A DNA stretch of 64,000 nucleotides, taken from assembly GCF_023197165.1 (NCBI RefSeq), contig NZ_JALPRD010000001.1, positions 620,001 to 684,000 of the forward strand, in the 5' to 3' direction. The notes beneath the pieces were generated by a model. That model was given only the letters and a program-made list of their open reading frames with translations. It searched no databases and was not told the origin of the DNA. Position numbers and translations under genes: made by a program. This DNA comes from Sphingopyxis sp. MSC1_008 (GTDB taxonomy: Bacteria > Pseudomonadota > Alphaproteobacteria > Sphingomonadales > Sphingomonadaceae). Of the stretch, positions 53,679 through 63,651 are shown in pieces (positions within the stretch are counted from its first letter, which is position 1; every line of letters starts with the position of its first letter).

Positions 53679-55277
53679 GTGAGCGCACCGGTTCTTGGCA
53701 CCAGCATCAACGCGGACAGCGACGAATATCGCACCCGCAGCGCGCACAACCGCGCGCTGACCGACGCGCTGCGATCGGCGGTCGCCGAAGCGGCACTCGG
53801 CGGCAACGAGAAATCGCGCGAGCGGCACACCAGCCGCGGCAAATTGCTGCCGCGCGAGCGTGTCGAGCGGCTGCTCGATCCGGGCGCCCCCTTCCTCGAA
53901 ATCGGCCAGCTGGCAGCGAACGACCTTTATAACGGCGAGGTTCCCGGCGCGGGGCTGATCTGCGGGATCGGGCAGGTGTCGGGACGCCAGTGCATGATCG
54001 TGTGCAACGACGCGACGGTGAAGGGCGGCACTTACTACCCGATGACCGTCAAGAAGCACCTGCGCGCGCAGGAGATTGCCGAGGCGAACCGCCTGCCGTG
54101 CATCTATCTCGTCGACAGCGGCGGCGCGAACCTGCCGCATCAGGACCAGGTGTTTCCCGACCGCGATCATTTCGGGCGCATCTTCTTCAATCAGGCGAAT
54201 ATGTCGGCGAAGCGCATCCCGCAGATCGCCTGTGTGATGGGAAGCTGCACCGCGGGCGGCGCCTATGTGCCCGCGATGTCGGACGAAACGGTGATCGTGC
54301 GCAATCAGGGTACGATCTTCCTCGCCGGCCCGCCGCTGGTGAAGGCCGCGACGGGCGAGGAGATCAGCGCCGAGGATCTGGGCGGCGGCGACCTGCACGC
54401 GAAGAAATCGGGCGTCGTCGACCATCTCGCCGAGAATGACGAACATGCGCTGACGATCGTGCGCGACATCGTCAGCCATCTGGGTGCGGACAAGGGGTTC
54501 GAGGTGCCAATGAAGGCCCCGCGCCCGCCCAAATATGCCGGCGAAGAGCTGTACGGCGTCGTCCCCGACGACGTCCGCGCGCCGTACGACGTCCACGAGG
54601 TCATCGCGCGCATCGTCGACGCCAGCGAGTTTCACGAATTCAAGGCGAATTACGGCGCTACGCTGGTGTGCGGCTTTGCGCATATCTGGGGCATTCCGGT
54701 CGCGATCCTTGCGAACAACGGCGTGCTGTTCAGCGAGTCTGCGGTCAAGGGCGCGCATTTCATCGAGCTGGCGCAGCAGCGGCGCATCCCGCTGCTCTTC
54801 CTCCAGAACATCTCGGGCTTCATGGTCGGCGGAAAATATGAGGCCGAGGGCATCGCCAAGCATGGCGCGAAGCTGGTGACCGCGGTCGCGACAGCGACGG
54901 TGCCGAAGATCACCGTGCTGATCGGGGGCAGCTTCGGCGCGGGCAACTACGGCATGTGCGGCCGCGCCTATAGCCCACGTTTCCTGTTCAGCTGGCCCAA
55001 CAGCCGGATCAGCGTTATGGGCGGCGAGCAGGCGGCGAGCGTGCTCGCGACCGTCCACCGCGACGCCGACAAATGGACTCCCGAAGAGGCCGAAGCCTTC
55101 AAGGCGCCGATCCGCCAGAAATATGAGGATGAAGGCAATCCCTATCACGCGACCGCGCGCCTGTGGGACGATGGCATCATCGACCCGGCGCAGACGCGCG
55201 ATGTGCTCGGGCTCGCCTTCGCCGCGACGCTGAACGCGCCGGTCGAGGACCGCGGCTTCGGCGTGTTCCGGATGTGA
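53679..55277 (+). CDS. liuB: Methylcrotonyl-CoA carboxylase beta (carboxyltransferase) subunit
   Basis: Carboxylates 3-methylcrotonyl-CoA to 3-methylglutaconyl-CoA together with the biotin subunit at 56648. 532 residues with two crotonase-fold halves: [16 protein letters not shown] (acyl-CoA oxyanion site) and [20 protein letters not shown] with SVMGGEQAA (biotin site). GTG start with GGGAGAG upstream. Beta and alpha genes are separated by three small genes, unlike the usual adjacency. Confidence 0.93.
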   Translation: MSAPVLGTSINADSDEYRTRSAHNRALTDALRSAVAEAALGGNEKSRERHTSRGKLLPRERVERLLDPGAPFLEIGQLAANDLYNGEVPGAGLICGIGQVSGRQCMIVCNDATVKGGTYYPMTVKKHLRAQEIAEANRLPCIYLVDSGGANLPHQDQVFPDRDHFGRIFFNQANMSAKRIPQIACVMGSCTAGGAYVPAMSDETVIVRNQGTIFLAGPPLVKAATGEEISAEDLGGGDLHAKKSGVVDHLAENDEHALTIVRDIVSHLGADKGFEVPMKAPRPPKYAGEELYGVVPDDVRAPYDVHEVIARIVDASEFHEFKANYGATLVCGFAHIWGIPVAILANNGVLFSESAVKGAHFIELAQQRRIPLLFLQNISGFMVGGKYEAEGIAKHGAKLVTAVATATVPKITVLIGGSFGAGNYGMCGRAYSPRFLFSWPNSRISVMGGEQAASVLATVHRDADKWTPEEAEAFKAPIRQKYEDEGNPYHATARLWDDGIIDPAQTRDVLGLAFAATLNAPVEDRGFGVFRM

Positions 55278-55279
55278 CG

Positions 55280-56002
55280 ATGCCCGATCCGGTGCTTTTC
55301 ATACTCGCCGTCGTGGCGATGCTGGTGATCGCGGGCTTCGTGCTGGGCCTGACCGACCGCGGCGGGTTTTCACCGCGCTGGTTGTTTGTCGCGGTGGTGC
55401 TCGTCGTGATCAACGATGCGCTGCTGACCAATTTCTATGGCGCCCTGCCGGACCTGTTCGGCGCGAGCGACTGGAACTGGCAGGGCAAGCTGCTCGCGCT
55501 GGCGGCGACGCTGGCGATCGCATCGCACCCGGCGTTCGGCTGGCGGCGCTCAGGATTGACGCTCAAGCAGAACCCTGGCTCGCTGCGTGCGGCGGTACCG
55601 GTCGCGGCCCTCTATTGCCTCTTCTTTCTGGCGCTCGCCCTTTCGTTTCCGAACGAGCCCGCCTCCGGCGAAACCTTGGCGTTCCAGCTCAGCATGCCGG
55701 GGCTGGAGGAAGAACCCTTCTATCGCGGCATATTGCTTCTGGCGCTGAACGAAGCGTTCCGGGGCCGGATCAGGCTACTCGGCATCGATTGGGGCTGGGG
55801 CGCGGTGCTGTCGTCCACCCTGTTCGGTCTGGCGCATGCCTTGAGCTACTCCGCCGGCGACGGGTTTCAGTTCGACGCCATCACGATGGCGCTCACCGCC
55901 ATTCCATCCTTTCTGGCAGTGTGGCTCCGCGAACGTACCGGCAGCCTGCTTCTTCCCGTCGCGGTGCACAATTTCGGCAACGCAATCATGTTGGTGGTGT
56001 GA
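55280..56002 (+). CDS. CPBP family intramembrane metalloprotease
   Basis: 240 residues with about seven hydrophobic helices. The CPBP motifs are intact: EExxxR at E144-E145-P-F-Y-R149, FxxxH at F182-H186, and HxxxN at H230-N234. Such proteins resemble Rce1/CAAX proteases and often act in bacteriocin immunity or membrane protein processing. The ATG lies two bases after the methylcrotonyl-CoA carboxylase beta stop, so it is probably co-transcribed with it. The link to leucine breakdown is not clear. Confidence 0.88.
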   Translation: MPDPVLFILAVVAMLVIAGFVLGLTDRGGFSPRWLFVAVVLVVINDALLTNFYGALPDLFGASDWNWQGKLLALAATLAIASHPAFGWRRSGLTLKQNPGSLRAAVPVAALYCLFFLALALSFPNEPASGETLAFQLSMPGLEEEPFYRGILLLALNEAFRGRIRLLGIDWGWGAVLSSTLFGLAHALSYSAGDGFQFDAITMALTAIPSFLAVWLRERTGSLLLPVAVHNFGNAIMLVV

Positions 56003-56004
56003 TC

Positions 56005-56349
56005 ATGAGCGATCGTCTCTATCTCCTCGATCCGCTGTTCGAGGATCCGGCGCTGCCCGGACGGAATTTCTATTGCCGCGACTGCATTGCCATCGACGGG
56101 TTGCTTGCGAGCTTTCCCGAGCAGGCCGCAACGCTCGAAGTCATCCGCATCGCCTTTCCGCGCCCGCGCAATGCCGTGATCGCCGTGATCGGCGCGGCAA
56201 ACCAGAACCTGCCGGTGCTGATACTTGCCGAAGATGCCCCTGCCCAGCTTGCCGACGGCGAGCATGAAGGCACGCGCTTTGTGAGCGATTTCAAACAACT
56301 GCTGCACGCACTGCATGTCCGGCACGGCTTTCCGGAGGCGCATCCATGA
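56005..56349 (+). CDS. DUF3088 family protein
   Basis: 114 residues; LYLLDPLFEDPALPGRNFYC and the following CIAIDGLLASFPE look like the thioredoxin-fold-like DUF3088 start, with a CRDC pair at about 24-27. IRIAFPRPRNAVIAVIG follows. Function unknown. Two bases after the CPBP gene and overlapping the next gene by 4 bases (ATGA). Confidence 0.78.
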   Translation: MSDRLYLLDPLFEDPALPGRNFYCRDCIAIDGLLASFPEQAATLEVIRIAFPRPRNAVIAVIGAANQNLPVLILAEDAPAQLADGEHEGTRFVSDFKQLLHALHVRHGFPEAHP

Positions 56350-56651
56350 TCGCGCGGCGCTGGCACGGGATCGTCCCCAAGGACAAGGCCGAAGCCTATT
56401 TCAAGCTGATGCTCGACATCGCCATACCCGATTATCAGTCGGTTGCTGGCAATCGCGGTGCGTGGTGCCTCCGGCGCCCCGACGGCGATGTCGTCCATTT
56501 CGAGATGCTGACCTTCTGGGACAATCTCGAAGTGATCGAGGGTTTTGCCGGCACGCCGGTCGAAGCCGCCAAATATTATGATTTCGACGATGACTTCCTG
56601 ATCCAAAAGGAAGCGCATGTTCTGCATTTCGAAGTGAACGGAACCCTATGA
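56346..56651 (+). CDS. Small ABM-like (dimeric alpha-beta barrel) protein
   Basis: 101 residues: IARRWHGIVPKDKAEAYFKLM, then RPDGDVVHFEMLTFWDNLEVIEGFAG, resembling the ferredoxin-like fold of antibiotic-biosynthesis-monooxygenase-type proteins. No catalytic residues are certain. It is linked by 4-base overlaps to DUF3088 before and to the carboxylase alpha gene after it (ATGA, 56648-56651), so it is strictly co-translated with the latter. Confidence 0.78.
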   Translation: MIARRWHGIVPKDKAEAYFKLMLDIAIPDYQSVAGNRGAWCLRRPDGDVVHFEMLTFWDNLEVIEGFAGTPVEAAKYYDFDDDFLIQKEAHVLHFEVNGTL

Positions 56652-58486
56652 TCCAGTCCCTGCTTATCGCCAATCGCGGCGAAATCGCCTGCCGCATCAT
56701 TCGCACCGCACGCGAGATGGGCATTCGCACCGTCGCCGTCTATTCGGACGCCGACGCCAGGGCGCTGCATGTGCGCGAGGCCGACGAGGCGGTGCATATC
56801 GGCCCTTCCCCGGCGCGGGAATCCTATTTGATCGGTGAGAAGATCATTGCCGCCGCAAAAGCGACCCGCGCCGAGGCGATCCATCCGGGCTACGGTTTCC
56901 TGTCCGAGAATGCCGAGTTCGCACAGGCGGTTGCCGATGCGGGCCTCGTGTGGGTCGGGCCGAAACCCTCGTCGATCACCGCGATGGGGCTGAAGGACGC
57001 CGCGAAGAAGCTGATGGCCGATGCCGGGGTGCCGGTGACGCCGGGCTATATGGGCGAGAACCAGGACCCCGCCTTCCTCGCCGAACGCGCGGCGGAGATC
57101 GGCTACCCCGTGCTCATCAAGGCAGTCGCCGGCGGCGGCGGTAAGGGCATGCGCAAGGTCGATGCCGCAGCGGATTTCATCGACGCGCTCGCGTCTTGCC
57201 AACGCGAGGCCTCGGCGTCGTTCGGCAACGATCATGTGCTGATCGAGAAATATATCCTGACCCCGCGCCATATCGAGGTGCAGGTGTTCGGCGACACCCA
57301 CGGCAATGTCGTCCACCTGTTCGAGCGCGACTGCTCGTTGCAGCGCCGCCACCAGAAAGTGATCGAGGAAGCCCCCGCCCCCGGCATGGACGAAGCGACA
57401 CGCGCCGATCTCTGCGCCGCCGCAGTGCGGGCGGCGAGGGCGGTCGACTATGTCGGCGCGGGCACGATCGAATTCATCGCCGACGCCAGCGAAGGCCTGC
57501 GCGCCGATCGCATCTGGTTCATGGAAATGAACACGCGGCTGCAAGTCGAGCATCCGGTGACCGAGGAAATCACCGGCGTCGACCTCGTCGAATGGCAGCT
57601 GCGCGTGGCATCGGGTGAGCCGATCCCGCTCGCGCAGGACGAACTCGCGATCAACGGCTGGGCGATGGAAGCGCGGCTTTATGCCGAGGACCCGGCGAAG
57701 GGCTTCCTGCCCTCGATCGGCACGCTCGAACTGTTCCAGCTTCCCGAACATATCGGCCGCATCGATACCGGCGTCTATGAAGGCGCCGAGGTCTCGCCCT
57801 TCTACGACCCGATGATCGCCAAGGTCATCGCTTGGGGCGAGGACCGCGAGGAAGCGCGCGAACTCTTGTCGGAGATGCTGGAGGACAGCGCGATCTGGCC
57901 GGTGAAGACCAATTCGGCGTTCCTGATCAATGCGCTCGATCATCCCGATTTCGTCGCGGGCACCGTCGACACCGGGCTGATCGGCCGCGACGGCGACGCG
58001 ATGACCGAGGAGCCGGTGCCGACGGCACAGGCGCTGACCAACGCCGCGATGGCGATGGTGCCGCGCGCGTTGCAATCGGGATTCCGATTGAACGCACCCG
58101 ATGTGCGCAGCGCGCCCTTCCTGCTCGACGGCAAGCGCGTCGAGGTCGAATTACACGGCCCCGGTGCAGAAGAGCCCTCCCCCGCCATGCTCGTTGCCGA
58201 AGGCGGTTCGGTCTGGCAGCTGACGCCTTGGCGTGCCGAAGCCAGCGCGGGCGTGGGCGCAGGTGACGGCGCAATCCTCTCGCCGATGCCCGGCAAGGTC
58301 ATCGCCGTCGAGGTTGCGGCGGGTGACAAGGTGACCAAGGGACAGAAATTGCTGACGCTCGAAGCGATGAAGATGGAGCATAGCTTGACCGCGCCGTTCG
58401 ACGGCGTGGTGGCCGAACTTAACGCGACCGCGGGCGCGCAGGTTCAGGTCGAGGCGCTGCTCGCGCGGATCGAGGCGGCGGAGTGA
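56648..58486 (+). CDS. liuD: Methylcrotonyl-CoA carboxylase alpha subunit (biotin carboxylase and BCCP)
   Basis: 612 residues. Biotin carboxylase domain about 1-445 with ATP-grasp loop [15 protein letters not shown] and [15 protein letters not shown]; a linker domain; then the biotinyl domain with EAMKMEHS (biotin on K575). It is shorter than typical MCC alpha (about 650-670), with the linker reduced. Partner is the beta subunit at 53679. Paralogues for propionyl- or acetyl-CoA cannot be excluded by sequence alone, but the ivd context favours methylcrotonyl-CoA. Confidence 0.92.
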   Translation: MIQSLLIANRGEIACRIIRTAREMGIRTVAVYSDADARALHVREADEAVHIGPSPARESYLIGEKIIAAAKATRAEAIHPGYGFLSENAEFAQAVADAGLVWVGPKPSSITAMGLKDAAKKLMADAGVPVTPGYMGENQDPAFLAERAAEIGYPVLIKAVAGGGGKGMRKVDAAADFIDALASCQREASASFGNDHVLIEKYILTPRHIEVQVFGDTHGNVVHLFERDCSLQRRHQKVIEEAPAPGMDEATRADLCAAAVRAARAVDYVGAGTIEFIADASEGLRADRIWFMEMNTRLQVEHPVTEEITGVDLVEWQLRVASGEPIPLAQDELAINGWAMEARLYAEDPAKGFLPSIGTLELFQLPEHIGRIDTGVYEGAEVSPFYDPMIAKVIAWGEDREEARELLSEMLEDSAIWPVKTNSAFLINALDHPDFVAGTVDTGLIGRDGDAMTEEPVPTAQALTNAAMAMVPRALQSGFRLNAPDVRSAPFLLDGKRVEVELHGPGAEEPSPAMLVAEGGSVWQLTPWRAEASAGVGAGDGAILSPMPGKVIAVEVAAGDKVTKGQKLLTLEAMKMEHSLTAPFDGVVAELNATAGAQVQVEALLARIEAAE

Positions 58487-58941
58487 GCGAACTCGTCCTT
58501 CGCGACGCGGCGTTGGCGGATATTCCCGCCATCCTCGCGATGCTCGCCGAAGAGACGATTCCGCCCGGACGCGAAACCGACGCGTCGGACCCGCGCTATC
58601 TTGCTGCCTTCGAGGCGATCGACGCCGACCCGAACCAGCGCCTGATCGCCGCAGAGCTCGACGGGCGCGTGGTCGGGACGATGCAATTGAGTTTCCTTCC
58701 CGGGCTGTCCTTCATCGGCAGCTGGCGCGGGTTGATCGAGGCGGTGCGGATCGCTGCCGATCTGCGCGGGCAGAAGCTTGGCGAACACATGATCCTGTGG
58801 GCGGTCGAGCAATGCCGCGCGCGCGATTGCAAGCTCGTCCAGCTCACATCGTCGGCGGCCCGCACCGACGCGCACCGCTTTTACGCCCGGCTCGGCTTTG
58901 TCCAAAGCCATGTCGGCATGAAACTCCATTTAAGGGACTGA
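58483..58941 (+). CDS. GNAT family N-acetyltransferase
   Basis: 152 residues. The acetyl-CoA loop is [11 protein letters not shown] (RGxxxGE), followed by [22 protein letters not shown], the usual C-terminal GNAT helix and strand. Acceptor unknown; protein Lys acetylation or small amines are possible. GTG start overlaps the carboxylase stop (GTGA, 58483-58486); the MaoC gene begins two bases after its stop. Confidence 0.88.
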   Translation: MSELVLRDAALADIPAILAMLAEETIPPGRETDASDPRYLAAFEAIDADPNQRLIAAELDGRVVGTMQLSFLPGLSFIGSWRGLIEAVRIAADLRGQKLGEHMILWAVEQCRARDCKLVQLTSSAARTDAHRFYARLGFVQSHVGMKLHLRD

Positions 58942-58943
58942 AC

Positions 58944-59396
58944 ATGGCAGGACGCTTTTTCGAAGAATGGGCCGTCGGCGATACGCTTACGCACGACATT
59001 CGCCGCACGGTTACCGAAACCGACAATCTGCTGTTCACCGTGATGACGCACAATCCGCAGCCGCTCCACCTCGACATCGAGGCGGCGAAGGCGTCGGAGT
59101 TCGGCCAGATCCTCGTCAACGGCACCTTCACTTTCAGCCTGATGGTCGGGCTGTCGGTTGGCGACACGACGCTCGGCACGCTCGTCGCCAACCTCGGCTA
59201 CGACAGGCTCGTCATGCCGAAACCCGTGTTCATTGGCGACACGCTGCGCGCGACAAGCGAAATCATCGGCCTCAAGGAATCGAAATCGCGGCCGAATGCC
59301 GGGATCGTGACCTTCCTCCACCGTGCGATCAACCAGCGCGATGAACTTGTCTGCCAGTGCGAGCGTTCTGCCCTTGTCCAGCGGAAGGCCAGCTAA
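58944..59396 (+). CDS. MaoC-type enoyl-CoA hydratase
   Basis: 150-residue hot-dog protein with the MaoC motif: [20 protein letters not shown] at the start, then [16 protein letters not shown], which includes the catalytic Asp/His region (HNPQPLHLD), and [11 protein letters not shown]. It hydrates an enoyl-CoA; here 3-methylglutaconyl-CoA is inferred because the gene sits between the carboxylase and a CitE-type lyase. TAATG overlap with the next gene (59394-59398). Confidence 0.88.
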   Translation: MAGRFFEEWAVGDTLTHDIRRTVTETDNLLFTVMTHNPQPLHLDIEAAKASEFGQILVNGTFTFSLMVGLSVGDTTLGTLVANLGYDRLVMPKPVFIGDTLRATSEIIGLKESKSRPNAGIVTFLHRAINQRDELVCQCERSALVQRKAS

Positions 59397-60247
59397 TGCG
59401 ACTACGTTCCCTCCTCTTCGTTCCCGGCGACCGCCCCGAGCGTTTCGCCAAGGCCGCGGCGTCGGGCGCCGATGCGATCATCCTCGATCTCGAGGATTCG
59501 GTATCGCTCGCGAACAAGGATGCGGCGCGTCATGCGATCGCCGACTATCTGGCGGGAACGCGCGAAGTCGTGACGCTCGTGCGCGTCAATCCGCTCGACG
59601 GGCATCTGACCGCCGCCGACGTCGCCGCAATCCTCGGCGCCGGGCCCGACGCGATCATGCTGCCCAAGGCCGAGGGCGCGCCGAGCATCGCGCAGCTCGA
59701 CACGATCCTGCGCAGCGAAGCCGCGCGCGATGCCTCGCTGCCGCCGATCCTGCCGATCGCCACCGAAACCCCTGCGGCGATCTTCACACTCGGCAGCTAT
59801 CGCGAGGCGAAAGACCGCCTGCTCGGGCTGACGTGGGGCGCCGAGGACCTGCCCGCCGCGATCGGCGCGACGACGAGCCGCGAGGCCGATGGCAGCTACA
59901 CCTCGCCTTATGAAGTTGCGCGTGCGATGACCTTATTTGCCGCCCACGCTGCAGGCGCCGCCGCGATCGACACAGTGTTCCCGGCGATCAAGGACGAGGC
60001 GGGCCTTGCCGCCTATGCCGCCCGCGCGCGGCGCGACGGTTTTACCGGCATGATGGCGATCCACCCGTCGCAGGTCGAACCGATCAACGCCGCCTTCACG
60101 CCGTCGGCGGATGAGGCCGCGCGCGCGCAGGCGATCGTCGACGCCTTCGCCGCCAATCCCGGCGCGGGCGTGTTGCAGGTCGATGGAAAAATGGTCGACG
60201 CGCCGCACCTCAAGCAGGCGAAGCACATCCTTTCGCTGGCAGACTGA
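59396..60247 (+). CDS. CitE-type beta-hydroxyacyl-CoA lyase
   Basis: 283-residue HpcH/HpaI-citrate-lyase-beta fold: RSLLFVPGDRPERFAKA, ADAIILDLEDSVSL (metal Glu/Asp), LPKAEG, and LTWGAEDLPAAIG with another metal ligand. Members cleave malyl-, citramalyl- or HMG-type CoA esters. In Mycobacterium tuberculosis a CitE homologue (Rv2498c) takes part in leucine catabolism. Here the neighbours suggest that it splits HMG-CoA to acetoacetate and acetyl-CoA. Substrate is inferred. Confidence 0.87.
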   Translation: MRLRSLLFVPGDRPERFAKAAASGADAIILDLEDSVSLANKDAARHAIADYLAGTREVVTLVRVNPLDGHLTAADVAAILGAGPDAIMLPKAEGAPSIAQLDTILRSEAARDASLPPILPIATETPAAIFTLGSYREAKDRLLGLTWGAEDLPAAIGATTSREADGSYTSPYEVARAMTLFAAHAAGAAAIDTVFPAIKDEAGLAAYAARARRDGFTGMMAIHPSQVEPINAAFTPSADEAARAQAIVDAFAANPGAGVLQVDGKMVDAPHLKQAKHILSLAD

Positions 60248-60249
60248 TT

Positions 60250-61749
60250 CTAACGCTTCCCGCGCCCGAAGGGCCGGTGGCGCTTCATCCAGTTGCGACC
60301 GCGGTGCCAGCTTTTCTTGAGGCCGCGTTCGGTAAAGCCTTCGAACATGGCATCGGGGCTGGTCGGATCGAGGACCTCATTCTCGGCGATGAACTCGTCG
60401 AAGGGGCCCGGCGGGACGAGATCGAGCAGTTCGAGCGAACGTCCCTTGCCACGCAGCGCCTCGATCGTGTCGATCAGCGAGCCTGAGCGCTTAAACGCGG
60501 CCGCGACCTCTTCTTCCTTCACATCGAGATGCTCGGCGATCAGCGACGTGCGCAGGCGCGCAATCGCGGGTTCGACGCCTTCATTGGCAGGCAGCGCGGC
60601 ATCGATAGTCACGTCGCATTCGCTGTCGAGCCCCATCGACCGGTTGTTCATATTGGCTGAGCCGACGCGGATCATCCGGTCGTCGACGATCGCGGTTTTT
60701 GCGTGGACATAAATCGGCTCGCCGCGCTTGGTGCGCGGATAATAGACTTTCAGCCGGTCGCCATGCTTGGCCTTCGCGATTTCGCGGACCAGTTGGACGC
60801 GCGCGGCGTCCATCGCCATCTGTTCGAGCCAGCCGTCGGCGGTCTTGGGCATCACCATTACGAATTCGGGCGGGTCGTCCTGGTTCAGCCGCTCGGCGAT
60901 CGCGGCGGCGATCTTGCCGGACGTGAAATATTGATTTTCGAAATAGATGAAGCGTGTCGCAGCGGCGATCATGTCGAGATAGAGCTGTTCGATCTCGCGA
61001 ATTTCCTCGCAACCGTCATATTCGGCGCGGGTGCGCGAGATCGCGACGTCGACACCCTCGAAATCGGGTTCGAGATCGTCGGGCCAATTCTCACCCTCGC
61101 CCTCAAGGTCGCGCAGCGGCTTTTTGGTCGCGCGCTGCCAGCGCTCGTTGCCGAGGTCGGCGAGCGCGTTGCCGACCAGCCCCGCGAGGATCATCGTTGA
61201 ATCGTGCCACGGCATATAGGCTTTGCCGTCGGGGGCGGTGCGGTGCGGATCGCCGTCCTCGTGATCGCGCGTGTCCCAGCGGCGCGAGCCGACGTCGATA
61301 CCGCCGCATATCGCGAGATGATCGTCGAACACCGCGACCTTCTGGTGATGGCTGCACCCGACGGGATGTGCACTGTCGAGGCGAAAGCTGATCGAGCGCG
61401 TTAGCTTCCAGCGCGCGACCATCGAGAGGATGCGCGGCATCGCAAACTGTTTCAGCCCGCCGAAATTCCAGCGCAATATGTCGATGTCGCGCTCGGGCTT
61501 TTCCTTCGCGAGCCGCAACAGATACTCGCCGAGCGGCTCACCCTTGCCCTTCTTGTCGGGTTTCAATGCGATCCGCGGGTCGAAATCCCAGCCGATGAGC
61601 AGGATGCGCTCTTTCGCCTCGGCCATCAGTCGTTCGAGCAGCGCATAATAATCCGCCGCGTCAACGATCATCCGCGCCTTGTCGGCACGTTCGATGCGCC
61701 AGCAATTGCGGCCTTCGACGACGATCGGTTTGAGGTCCCCGTTGCTCAT
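60250..61749 (-). CDS. Phospholipase D superfamily protein
   Basis: 499 residues with two HKD motifs: HHQKVAVFDD (about 141-150) and HAKTAIVDDRM (about 356-366), the second in the VGSANMNNRSMG context. No N-terminal membrane helices are apparent, which argues against a classic cardiolipin synthase and for a transphosphatidylase or phosphodiesterase. C-terminal tail is basic (RGRNWMKRHRPFGRGKR). Convergent with the CitE-type gene, two bases apart; overlaps no other gene. Confidence 0.9.
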   Translation of the reverse strand: MSNGDLKPIVVEGRNCWRIERADKARMIVDAADYYALLERLMAEAKERILLIGWDFDPRIALKPDKKGKGEPLGEYLLRLAKEKPERDIDILRWNFGGLKQFAMPRILSMVARWKLTRSISFRLDSAHPVGCSHHQKVAVFDDHLAICGGIDVGSRRWDTRDHEDGDPHRTAPDGKAYMPWHDSTMILAGLVGNALADLGNERWQRATKKPLRDLEGEGENWPDDLEPDFEGVDVAISRTRAEYDGCEEIREIEQLYLDMIAAATRFIYFENQYFTSGKIAAAIAERLNQDDPPEFVMVMPKTADGWLEQMAMDAARVQLVREIAKAKHGDRLKVYYPRTKRGEPIYVHAKTAIVDDRMIRVGSANMNNRSMGLDSECDVTIDAALPANEGVEPAIARLRTSLIAEHLDVKEEEVAAAFKRSGSLIDTIEALRGKGRSLELLDLVPPGPFDEFIAENEVLDPTSPDAMFEGFTERGLKKSWHRGRNWMKRHRPFGRGKR

Positions 61750-61794
61750 CGCCGCCGACACGCATGACGGCAGCGATGGTTGCAAAGGTGCGGA

Positions 61795-63597
61795 TCAGGC
61801 GGCGACGAACTGTTCCGGCGTCAAGGCCATCATCGCCTCGCTGCCCGCTTCGATCTTGCGGCGGAGCGATCCGGCGTCGGGCAGGAAGCGTTCGCCGAAA
61901 TAGCGCGCGGTGACGAGCTTGGCTTCGAGGAATGCCTTGTTGCCGCGGCCTTCGGCGAGCGCCTTCTGCGCCGCCTCGGCCATCATCAGCCACATCGAAC
62001 CCAGTGCGACGATCCCAAGGATATGCATGTAATGATGCGCGCCGGCGCCGACATTGTTGGGGTTCGCCAGGCCGTTCTGCATGAACCACATCGTCGCGGC
62101 CTTGAGTTCGCCATTCGCCTTTTCGAGCCGCGTCGCGAAATCGGCGAGCGCTTCGTCACTCTTGGCACGCGCGCATTCTTCGTCGACGACGGCGAAGAAG
62201 GCCTGGATCGCGCGCCCGCCGTTCTGCGCGAGCTTGCGGCCGACGAGATCCATCGCCTGCACGCCGTTCGCGCCTTCGTAGATCATCGTGATGCGCGCAT
62301 CGCGGACGTACTGGCTCATGCCCTGTTCTTCGATGTAGCCGTGGCCGCCGAACACCTGCTGCGCGTTGGTCGCGACTTCATAACCCTTGTCGGTACCAAA
62401 GCCCTTGATCACCGGCGTCAGCAGGCTGACGAGATCGTCGGCGCGCTGGCGCTCCTCCTCGCTCTCGGCGACGTGCGCGAGGTCGACCTGAAGCGCCCCC
62501 CAAGTGCAGAGCGCGCGCAGCCCTTCGACGGTCGCCTTGCCATCCATCAGCATGCGGCGCACGTCGGGGTGGACGAACAGCGGATCGGCCTTTTCATGCG
62601 GATCCTGCGGCCCGGTGAGCGCGCGGCCCTGACGGCGGTCCTGCGCATATTGCACTGCATTCTGGTACGCGACGTCGGCCTGCCCGAGCCCCTGAATGCC
62701 GACGCCGAGGCGCGCAGCGTTCATCATCACGAACATCGCGGCGAGGCCTTTATTCTCCTCGCCGACCATCCAGCCCTTCGCACCATCATAATTCATCACG
62801 CAGGTCGAATTGGCGTGGATGCCCATCTTGTGCTCGATCGACCCGCACGACAGCGTGTTGCGCTCGCCGAGCGAGCCGTCTTCGTTTACGATGAACTTGG
62901 GTACGATGAACAGCGAGATGCCCTTGACGCTGTCGGGCGCGTCGGGGGTCTTTGCGAGGACAAGGTGGATGATATTGTCGGTGAGGTCGTGCTCGCCCGA
63001 CGAGATGAAGATTTTCGTGCCCGTCACCGCATAGCTGCCGTCGCCGTTCGGCACTGCGCGCGTGCGGATGAGGCCGAGATCGGTGCCGCAGTGCGGCTCG
63101 GTCAGGTTCATCGTCCCGCCCCAGTCGCCCGCGATCATCTTGGGGACATAGGTCGCTTTCTGCTCGTCCGATCCTTTGACGAGGATCGCGGCGGTCGCGC
63201 CCTGCGTCAGCCCCGGATACATGGCAAACGCCTGGTTGGCGGCGTTGCGATACTCCTCGACCGGGAAGCCGATGACGTGCGGCAGTCCCTGTCCGCCGAA
63301 TTCCTCGGGCGCGGTCAGCAGGCCCCAGCCGGCTTCGCTATAGGCTTTATAGGCTTCCTTGAAGCCCTTCGGCGTCGTCACCGAACCGTCGTCGTGGCGC
63401 GTGCAGCCTTCGAGATCCCCCGACTGGTTGATCGGGAACAGCACTTCCTCGCAGAATTTGCCCGCCTCGGTCAGCACCGCCTCGATCATGTCGGGGGTCG
63501 CGTTCGCGAAACCGGGCAGGTTCGAATAACGCTCGATCCCGAGCACATCGTTGAGAAGAAAGAGGGTGTCCTGCACGGGAGCGCGATAGACGGGCAT
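61795..63597 (-). CDS. Long acyl-CoA dehydrogenase (DmdC-like, with C-terminal domain)
   Basis: 600-residue acyl-CoA dehydrogenase with the extra C-terminal domain seen in DmdC/FadE-type enzymes. [13 protein letters not shown] and [11 protein letters not shown] are the substrate/FAD motifs; the catalytic loop is [14 protein letters not shown]. The substrate may be a long or branched acyl-CoA or methylmercaptopropionyl-CoA. It lies 55 bases downstream of the MerR gene on the same strand. Confidence 0.92.
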   Translation of the reverse strand: MPVYRAPVQDTLFLLNDVLGIERYSNLPGFANATPDMIEAVLTEAGKFCEEVLFPINQSGDLEGCTRHDDGSVTTPKGFKEAYKAYSEAGWGLLTAPEEFGGQGLPHVIGFPVEEYRNAANQAFAMYPGLTQGATAAILVKGSDEQKATYVPKMIAGDWGGTMNLTEPHCGTDLGLIRTRAVPNGDGSYAVTGTKIFISSGEHDLTDNIIHLVLAKTPDAPDSVKGISLFIVPKFIVNEDGSLGERNTLSCGSIEHKMGIHANSTCVMNYDGAKGWMVGEENKGLAAMFVMMNAARLGVGIQGLGQADVAYQNAVQYAQDRRQGRALTGPQDPHEKADPLFVHPDVRRMLMDGKATVEGLRALCTWGALQVDLAHVAESEEERQRADDLVSLLTPVIKGFGTDKGYEVATNAQQVFGGHGYIEEQGMSQYVRDARITMIYEGANGVQAMDLVGRKLAQNGGRAIQAFFAVVDEECARAKSDEALADFATRLEKANGELKAATMWFMQNGLANPNNVGAGAHHYMHILGIVALGSMWLMMAEAAQKALAEGRGNKAFLEAKLVTARYFGERFLPDAGSLRRKIEAGSEAMMALTPEQFVAA

Positions 63598-63651
63598 GGG
63601 AAATCCTTCTGAAAAGCAGCTAACAATGTCAAACTTGCCTGGGGAGAGGCT

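Noticed and set aside
51427-53682. 751-codon open frame on the plus strand across the M13 peptidase gene
   Set aside because: The minus strand carries HEISH and ENIAD in frame with a signal sequence; the plus frame has no recognisable feature.
56576-58075. 499-codon open frame on the minus strand across the carboxylase alpha gene
   Set aside because: Arg/His/Asp-rich shadow frame; the biotin carboxylase reads through on the plus strand with all motifs.
61780-63612. 610-codon open frame on the plus strand across the long acyl-CoA dehydrogenase gene
   Set aside because: Mirror of a well-supported dehydrogenase; no domain in the plus frame.
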